NCBI GenBank assembly: GCA_022713905.1
Contig: JAIHTM010000072.1
Span: 1 to 10,702, forward strand
Direction of reading: 5' to 3'
Length of the DNA stretch: 10,702 nt
DNA from: Collinsella sp.
GTDB taxonomy: Bacteria; Actinomycetota; Coriobacteriia; Coriobacteriales; Coriobacteriaceae
The position numbers and the translations under genes are program-made. This document shows positions 6,119 to 10,702 of the stretch, in pieces (position 1 is the first letter of the stretch; each line of letters starts with the position of its first letter). The notes beneath the pieces are model-generated. The model worked only from the letters and a program-made list of their open reading frames with translations. It searched no databases and had not been told where the DNA came from.

Positions 6119-6610
6119 TTACGCCGGCATGGCCCCGAACCCGTCCATCAAGAACAGCCTAAGAACCAGCTTGATGACATATCCCGGTTTGACTTCTGCC
6201 GCGTCAAAGACGTGGCGCTCGGCGAGCTCGCTGCAGTATGCATAGATGTCGCGGATAAGGTCCGCGCCCGAAAGCGTAAACATGTAGCCTGCGTCCGAAA
6301 GCGCATTGGGCGCGGCGGGCAACTTGGCCATGTGGCAGAACGTTTGCAGGTCGGGCGCCATAACATTCTGGTAGTCGAGGTGGCCGTTGGCATCCTGTTC
6401 GGCAAGCTCCAATTGGCGCACAAAATCCAGCGCCGCTGCTAACACAAAGCTCGGTGTAGGCGCATTGACGTCCTGAGTGGTCGCCACAAGCCTGGCCGCC
6501 GCCTGCGTGACAAGCCAAGCGACCTCGCGCTGGCAGCGCACGGCCTTGCGCGTAACCGGCTTGATGGACGAAGAAGAAACGCTCCCCTTAGGCGGATTCG
6601 AAGCAGCCAT
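6119..6610 (-). CDS. Hypothetical protein
   Basis: 163 residues; I do not recognise the family. Residues 1-20 are rich in Ser, Pro and Lys and look disordered. The rest appears mainly helical and soluble (CQREVAWLVTQAAARLVATT, then FVLAAALDFVRQLELAEQ, LIRDIYAYCSELAERHVF and YVIKLVLRLFLMDGF). There is no signal peptide, clear membrane segment or metal-binding motif. The ATG at 6610 is chosen because GGAGGG lies 4 bases upstream; the frame is open to 6676 without a better site. A TATACT (6668-6673) could be a -10 box but has no convincing -35. The methyltransferase gene ends upstream on the same strand with its own terminator, so this gene is probably transcribed separately. Codon use is ordinary for a GC-rich genome, and the frame is the only long one that keeps a good start here. 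Confidence 0.7.
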   Translation of the reverse strand: MAASNPPKGSVSSSSIKPVTRKAVRCQREVAWLVTQAAARLVATTQDVNAPTPSFVLAAALDFVRQLELAEQDANGHLDYQNVMAPDLQTFCHMAKLPAAPNALSDAGYMFTLSGADLIRDIYAYCSELAERHVFDAAEVKPGYVIKLVLRLFLMDGFGAMPA

Positions 6611-6689
6611 AAGACCCTCCCATGAACAATCCGGTCCAACAAGCCCGGATGAAACACGTGCTACATCAGTATACAAGGGAGTGGGATGG

Positions 6690-6723
6690 AAAAACGGAGT
6701 CGACAGCGTGAACTGCCGGCTCC
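6690..6723 (-). terminator. Intrinsic terminator of the methyltransferase gene
   Basis: On the minus strand GGAGCCGGCAG (6713-6723), a 6-base loop and CTGTCGACTCC (6696-6706) form an 11-bp stem with one G-U pair and one C-A mismatch. A GTTTTT run follows (6690-6695). It begins 13 bases after the methyltransferase stop. Confidence 0.7.
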
Positions 6724-6735
6724 GGATTGCTTGCC

Positions 6736-7998
6736 TTAGAGGCCGTACACTTCGACCATAGCTTCGCCAATGCGATGGGGTACGCCGGTGACGAGTGCGT
6801 TGCCCATGCAGAAGGCTCGATGGCCGTCAGTCATGCCCGTATCGGTCCAGCCTTTCGGGAATCCCTGAAGCTGATCGAGCTCGTCGGGAACAAGACGGCG
6901 GAAACGGCCATCGGGACATTCGATGACGTGCTTGAAGCGGCTCGCTCCCGTGCCGCCTTCTCCTGTGAGGATGGTGCGGCTCGGCTTGTCGGTGGCATCC
7001 GGGAAGCTCATGGCTCCCTCGGAATACGTGTACGTAAAGCCTGTCTTTTTGTTAGTGCGCTCTTCGCGCTTGCTGCCCTTAAGATAGCGCCAGTCGGGAA
7101 GCTTTTCGTCGGAGATGTAGAACTGCTCCGGGACATCAGCCTCGTCGACAAGCACGTCGCCAAGCACGTGGCACTCACCGTGATAGTCCTCGGCGAAGTC
7201 GCAGGTCATAACATGACAGCCCTGCATGACGCCAGCATTCTTGAATTGAGAGGTCTTTTGGCCGACGCCAAAACGAGTTGAGTTCTCGTAGGGGTCGGGT
7301 AAAACGTCGAGCTCGGACATCTCGTCAGGATAGATGGCGGGGAAGGCTTTAGCCATGACGCCGTTGTGCATGCGATTAACGAGATCAACCTTGCCAGCGT
7401 CCTTTTCGCAGAAGATATAAACACGCTTGCGACGCTGGGGGAAACCGTATTCGGCAGAGTTGACCACGCGCCATTCGACCGTGTAGTCGAGGTCGGCAAG
7501 ACAGCTTAGGATGATGGCGAAGTCGCGACCGCGTTGAGACGCGGGCGACTTGAGCAGGCGGTCGACGTTCTCAAAGAGACCGAACTTGGGCTTCTTCATT
7601 TCAAGGAAGTGATAGATGTCCCACCAGAGGACACCCTTCTTTCCTTCGATGCCGTGTGCCTGATTGAGCGGACGCGCGACAGAGTAGTCTTGACAGGGGA
7701 AACCGCCAACGACCATTTGGACATTGGGGATTTCGATTTTGCCCGCTTCGGCTTGTTCCAAGACCCTATTAATGTCTTCGTTGACAACGGAATCATCGCC
7801 GAAGCGATCCATGTAGCAACGGGCCGCGAACTGACGCGCCTTGGTTCCGGGCGGTTCCCACTGATTTGCCCAAATGGTGCGGAAGGGGCCGGCTGGTTTC
7901 ATATAAAACTCGGGATGTCGAGGGTCGGCATAGCCTTCGAGACCCAAACGAAATCCACCGACGCCCGCAAAAAGCTCGGCAATATTAATCTCAGACAC
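6736..7998 (-). CDS. C5-cytosine DNA methyltransferase of a type II R-M system (probable GATC specificity)
   Basis: 420-residue enzyme that transfers a methyl group from S-adenosylmethionine to C5 of cytosine in the recognition site. Conserved motifs occur in order: motif I AELFAGVGGFRLGLEG (residues 7-22), motif IV GGFPCQDYSVARP with catalytic Cys102, motif VI ENVDRLL (143-149), motif VIII QRRKRVYIF (188-196), a target-recognition region (about 200-340), RRLVPDELDQLQGFP (367-381) and motif X GNALVTGVPHRIGEAM (399-414). The specificity is inferred from the divergent Sau3AI/MutH-type endonuclease; M.Sau3AI makes C5-methylcytosine in GATC and is of similar length. The GTG at 7998 is chosen because GGAG lies 4 bases upstream and motif I then falls at the usual distance from the N-terminus. 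An ATG at 8067 in the same frame would add 23 unlikely residues across the intergenic region. An intrinsic terminator follows. Base composition is lower in GC than the M16C gene. Confidence 0.94.
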   Translation of the reverse strand: MSEINIAELFAGVGGFRLGLEGYADPRHPEFYMKPAGPFRTIWANQWEPPGTKARQFAARCYMDRFGDDSVVNEDINRVLEQAEAGKIEIPNVQMVVGGFPCQDYSVARPLNQAHGIEGKKGVLWWDIYHFLEMKKPKFGLFENVDRLLKSPASQRGRDFAIILSCLADLDYTVEWRVVNSAEYGFPQRRKRVYIFCEKDAGKVDLVNRMHNGVMAKAFPAIYPDEMSELDVLPDPYENSTRFGVGQKTSQFKNAGVMQGCHVMTCDFAEDYHGECHVLGDVLVDEADVPEQFYISDEKLPDWRYLKGSKREERTNKKTGFTYTYSEGAMSFPDATDKPSRTILTGEGGTGASRFKHVIECPDGRFRRLVPDELDQLQGFPKGWTDTGMTDGHRAFCMGNALVTGVPHRIGEAMVEVYGL

Positions 7999-8140
7999 GT
8001 TTCTCCAATCGCTGCTGTGTCCGTTTATGGTGCTCACAACAATAGCCGATCGAGGGGACAAGATCAAGACCTCAATTTTCTGGGCGTTAGTAGTTGCTCT
8101 GAACTACTATGGGGTTAGTTGCGAGTTTCGGAGGTATCCC
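7999..8140. promoter_or_regulatory. Divergent control region of the R-M system with two GATC sites and a palindrome
   Basis: These 142 bases separate the GTG starts of the methyltransferase (minus) and endonuclease (plus). GATC occurs at 8048-8051 and 8062-8065, 14 bases apart. An 8-bp inverted repeat (TAGTAGTT 8088-8095, AACTACTA 8102-8109, 6-bp spacer) lies in the endonuclease leader and could be a protein-binding site. GGAGG at 8130-8134 sets the endonuclease start. I see no convincing -35/-10 pair on either strand and no controller-protein gene. Confidence 0.5.
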
Positions 8141-9646
8141 GTGTCCAAGAAGCGCCTCGATTTCAAGCGCATGCTTGACGATACTGATTTTTCTGACCCT
8201 TCAAGCATTGAGCGCTACGCTGCCAATCTCGACGGCATGACGTTCCGCGATATTCTCGAGCTCGGTATTGCACCGGAGGGGGAGAGTGCGCCCAAGGACT
8301 TTGGGTCCAAGAAGTACAAGGGCGGTATGGGAACCCTGATCGAGGAGCGTTACTTTGGCTACAAGGCCAACAGCGATGATCGGCCGGACTTTCCCGAGGC
8401 GGGCGTTGAGCTCAAGGCAACGTGTTTTGACGTACTCAAAGACGGCCGTAAATCTGCCGGCGAGCGTCTCGTTCTGACAATGATTCCCTATGACCGTCCT
8501 GTTTCGCTCGACTATGAAAGCTCGCATCTCAAGACCAAGCTCAGCAATATTCTGCTGATTTACTACGGCCGCGATCGCTCTATCGACAAATACGACCAGC
8601 GCATTGAGCGTGCAGTTATGGTTCGTCTGCCCGAAGAGGACATGAAGATTATTCGCGCCGACTACGAGAAGATCATTTCGTACATTCAGGACGGTCGCGC
8701 GGATGAGCTGTCGGAGGGCATGACTACCTACCTGGGCGCCTGCACAAAGGGTGCAACCGAGGCCACGATGTGGGTTGACCAGTACTACGAGTACTTCAAT
8801 ACCGATACGGGCGAGATCGAGCGCCGTCGCGCGAAGCGTCGCGCCTTTTCTCTCAAACGCTCGTACATGGACTATGTGCTTCACGCCTATGTTCTCGGTG
8901 CCCCGCGTATCGGCGAGAGCATCGTTCGAGGCGACGACGAGTCCATTGATTTCGAAAGCTACGTAACTGGACTGATCGAGCAACACTATGGCGAAACTGA
9001 TCGCCAGATTGCGGAGCAATACGGGCTGGAGTACACGGGCAATAAGGCGCAGTGGACAACACTCGTCTATCGCATGCTCGGAATCAAAAACAATGCTGCC
9101 GAGGAATTTGTCAAGGCAGGCATTTCTGTTCGAACTGTTCGAGTTAACAACAAGGGACACATCGAGCAGGCTATGTCGTTCCCGCCGTTTGAGTTCAAGC
9201 GTTTGATTGAAGAAGACTGGGAGACGTCGCCTCTTCATGCGTGCCTTGAGACCAATCGCTTCTTCTTTGTTGTGTTCCGTGAGGACTACGATGGCGTGCT
9301 GCATCTCGACCGTTGTTTGTTCTGGGCGATGGGAGAAAACGAAATCGAAGGTCCTGTGAAAGCTTGTTGGGACGAGACGCGAAAGGTAATACGTGAGGGC
9401 GTTGAGCTCAATCCGTATCGGGATGCGAGCGGAAAGCTCAAAGTGACTAACAATCTGCCCGGTATGGCGGACAACCCAATTGTTCACGTTCGTCCGCATA
9501 CGTCAAAAGCGGCTTACAAGTTTGCCGATGGAACAGAGATTGGTGACATCGCAAGGAATACTTACGAACTGCCCGACGGGCGTTGGATGACGAAGCAATC
9601 GTTCTGGTTCAACAAGGGCTACCTGGAGCATATTCTGGGGCTGTAG
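8141..9646 (+). CDS. Sau3AI/MutH-family type II restriction endonuclease (probable GATC cutter)
   Basis: 501-residue endonuclease expected to cut unmethylated GATC. The N-terminal catalytic domain carries the MutH/Sau3AI pattern: KYKGGMGTLIEERYFGYKAN (58-77), then D83-x6-E90-x-K92 within RPDFPEAGVELKAT, and SAGERLVLTMIPY (105-117). The D-x6-E-x-K spacing equals that of MutH Asp70, Glu77 and Lys79. The C-terminal half (about 300-500), with GISVRTVRVNNKGHIEQAMS near residue 330 followed by FPPFEF, resembles the second, non-catalytic MutH-like domain that makes Sau3AI a pseudo-dimer of about 490 residues. The GTG at 8141 is preferred because GGAGG is 6 bases upstream; the frame extends to an ATG at 8027 with no such site. 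The gene is divergent from its methyltransferase. Its GC content is clearly lower than that of the peptidase gene, as is common for acquired R-M systems. No obvious terminator follows. Confidence 0.93.
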   Translation: MSKKRLDFKRMLDDTDFSDPSSIERYAANLDGMTFRDILELGIAPEGESAPKDFGSKKYKGGMGTLIEERYFGYKANSDDRPDFPEAGVELKATCFDVLKDGRKSAGERLVLTMIPYDRPVSLDYESSHLKTKLSNILLIYYGRDRSIDKYDQRIERAVMVRLPEEDMKIIRADYEKIISYIQDGRADELSEGMTTYLGACTKGATEATMWVDQYYEYFNTDTGEIERRRAKRRAFSLKRSYMDYVLHAYVLGAPRIGESIVRGDDESIDFESYVTGLIEQHYGETDRQIAEQYGLEYTGNKAQWTTLVYRMLGIKNNAAEEFVKAGISVRTVRVNNKGHIEQAMSFPPFEFKRLIEEDWETSPLHACLETNRFFFVVFREDYDGVLHLDRCLFWAMGENEIEGPVKACWDETRKVIREGVELNPYRDASGKLKVTNNLPGMADNPIVHVRPHTSKAAYKFADGTEIGDIARNTYELPDGRWMTKQSFWFNKGYLEHILGL

Positions 9647-9700
9647 CGTTCGAGATTATTTAACAATCAGTCCCTGCTCCTCGATACCTCGATGTTGCCC

Positions 9701-10387
9701 CTACAAATAAATCCCCTCACCGAGTTGCTTGTGGAACTCGGCGTGATGGTCGCGTGCCCAGGTAAAGAGCGCCTGGTCAAAGTCGGTACGCGTGGCCGGG
9801 ACGCCAAAGACGCCGGCAACTTCGACGCGTATAAACTCCAGTGCCGGCAGCTTGTTGATGGCAGTGAGGGCAAACGGGGACGAGGGCTCCTCGAACAGAT
9901 AGCGGCTGCCTTGCAGCGCGTCGCAACTGGTGCACGTGTTGCCGAGCGACGGGGCTTTGGAGGTTCGCGCGCCTACGGGCTTGTAGCCGCAGCGCTTATG
10001 AAGGTAGTCGCGGATCTCGCCCGGCACGCAGCCAAGAGCGGGCACGATGGCGAGTGCGTTGGCGTTGGCCGTGTCGATGGCAATGTACCTGGCTTCGTTG
10101 GGCGCGTGCGCGATGGCGATGCTCTCGTCGTTATCGGTTCGATAGGGAATGCCGAAGGCCGCGACCGAGGTCTCTTTGTGACACTTCCAGCACTCGCGCT
10201 TGCCCAGTACTAGATATATATACGGCGCTGAGGGGTCGGATTGGTCAACACCGGGCAGCCACTCGGCAAAGGGCTCGGGGTTGACGCCGCTGGGTACATA
10301 CCAGATCTTCTTGGTCCGGTCCCATTTGGCGCCCAGCGCCTTGGCTTCTTCTTTGTGCGAAAAGGGAACATCGAGCTCGGTGCGCAT
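9701..10387 (-). CDS. DUF5710 domain protein with two CxxC pairs
   Basis: 228 residues. Residues 1-45 match the small DUF5710 domain: LDVPFSHKEEAKALGAKWDR, then KKIWYVPSGV and PFAEWLP. The domain also occurs in plasmid and phage primases and DNA-handling proteins, but its role is not established. Two CxxC pairs follow, Cys66/Cys69 (CWKC) and Cys152/Cys155 (CTSC), and could together bind zinc. Between them lies a stretch with YIAIDTANANALAIVPALGC. No signal peptide or membrane segment is seen. The ATG at 10387 is chosen because AAGGAG lies 5 bases upstream and the DUF5710 domain starts at once; the frame to 10591 crosses non-coding DNA. It is convergent with the endonuclease gene (54 bases between stops). 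Bases 10388-10581 upstream show no recognisable gene or strong promoter. A nucleic-acid-related function is a guess from the domain. Confidence 0.8.
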   Translation of the reverse strand: MRTELDVPFSHKEEAKALGAKWDRTKKIWYVPSGVNPEPFAEWLPGVDQSDPSAPYIYLVLGKRECWKCHKETSVAAFGIPYRTDNDESIAIAHAPNEARYIAIDTANANALAIVPALGCVPGEIRDYLHKRCGYKPVGARTSKAPSLGNTCTSCDALQGSRYLFEEPSSPFALTAINKLPALEFIRVEVAGVFGVPATRTDFDQALFTWARDHHAEFHKQLGEGIYL

Positions 10388-10581
10388 GGTGGCTCCTTGG
10401 TGCTGCGGGTGCAAGTGGCTCAAGGATACCGCAGGGCGCAGACATCGCGGCGTTTTGCTGAGGAGTTGCGGCTCGGATGGGTTCGAGACGCGTTGGTCTC
10501 GGCCTCGGTGGCTATTGACGCGGTTTTGTGCATGGGCAGGGTGGTTGCTTGGGCGGTTGGAGCTGCCAGCTGATTTGGCGA

Positions 10582-10621
10582 CATAAAACAAAACAGCCCA
10601 GAAGACATAGCCTCTGAGCTG
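10582..10621 (-). terminator. Intrinsic terminator of the tRNA-Val gene
   Basis: On the minus strand an 11-bp stem (10611-10621 with 10594-10604, CAGCTCAGAGG with CTTCTGGGCTG, two G-U pairs) has a 6-base loop and is followed by TTTTGTTTTAT. It begins 8 bases after the tRNA CCA end, so it ends that transcript. Confidence 0.85.
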
Positions 10622-10629
10622 CGAACATT

Positions 10630-10702
10630 TGGTGGGCGTTAGAAGATTTGAACTTCTGACCTCTTCCGTGTCAGGGAAGCGCTCTCCCCCTGAGCTAAAC
10701 GC
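10630..10702 (-). tRNA. tRNA-Val (anticodon GAC), cut by the window edge
   Basis: Reading the minus strand, the 3' end AACGCCCACCA (with an encoded CCA, 10630-10632) would pair with a 5' end GGGCGTT. The window stops two bases short, so the first two G are missing. The D arm (GCTC...GAGC), the anticodon stem CTTCC/GGAAG with loop CTGACAC (anticodon GAC at 10670-10672), and the T arm AGAAG-TTCAAAT-CTTCT are all intact. It reads GUC valine codons. An intrinsic terminator follows directly. Confidence 0.95.

Noticed and set aside
6727..7281. Plus-strand 184-codon frame inside the methyltransferase gene.
   Set aside because: It is antisense to conserved methyltransferase motifs and has no family features or credible ribosome binding site.
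7999..8067. Upstream ATG start for the methyltransferase.
   Set aside because: It would run through the divergent promoter and add residues before motif I. The GTG at 7998 has a ribosome binding site.
8201..9499. A 432-codon minus-strand frame opposite the endonuclease gene.
   Set aside because: No recognisable motif. The plus strand carries the Sau3AI/MutH catalytic pattern across the same bases.
9692..10213. Plus-strand 173-codon frame opposite the DUF5710 gene.
   Set aside because: No recognisable domain, whereas the minus frame has DUF5710 and paired CxxC motifs with a good start site.

Overview
The window looks like a chromosomal accessory stretch of a high-GC actinobacterium. Collinsella or a close relative in the Coriobacteriia is my best guess. 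The reasons are the GC-rich codon use of the large protease gene, the very common GGAG-type ribosome binding sites, and intergenic palindromes of a type I associate with that group from memory. No 16S or other decisive marker is present, so the genus is an inference.

Layout, left to right. Bases 1-157 hold two hairpin-forming interspersed repeats. Bases 158-743 (minus) are a hicAB toxin-antitoxin pair with its own promoter and a palindrome over the -10 element. A second copy of one of the repeats (842-878) lies on the other side, so the module is bracketed by 37-bp direct repeats. Bases 892-3930 (minus) encode a large M16C (presequence-protease type) zinc metallopeptidase, whose apparent N-terminal extension is only translated repeat DNA. 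Bases 3931-4551 are non-coding and unusually structured: a nested inverted repeat (4095-4244), then two copies of a 75-bp element built on GAGAGATA units (4255-4329 and 4420-4494). These lead into a plus-strand gene (4552-6018) for an AlbA_2/Schlafen-like, GHKL-ATPase-like, winged-helix protein.

Bases 6119-6610 (minus) encode a protein I cannot identify. Bases 6736-9646 are a divergent type II restriction-modification system: a C5-cytosine methyltransferase (minus) and a Sau3AI/MutH-family endonuclease (plus), expected to act on GATC. Two GATC sites lie in their shared 142-bp promoter region. Bases 9701-10387 (minus) encode a small DUF5710 protein with two CxxC pairs. The window ends in a tRNA-Val(GAC) gene on the minus strand, lacking its first two bases, with a clear intrinsic terminator.

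The toxin-antitoxin pair, the restriction-modification pair and the AlbA_2/ATPase protein lie close together and are visibly less GC-rich than the protease gene. This fits a small defence or accessory cluster beside a tRNA. No integrase, transposase or phage gene is visible, so mobility is only suggested. The most notable unexplained signal is the pair of 75-bp elements around the likely promoter of the AlbA_2-type gene; differences between the copies preserve base pairing.
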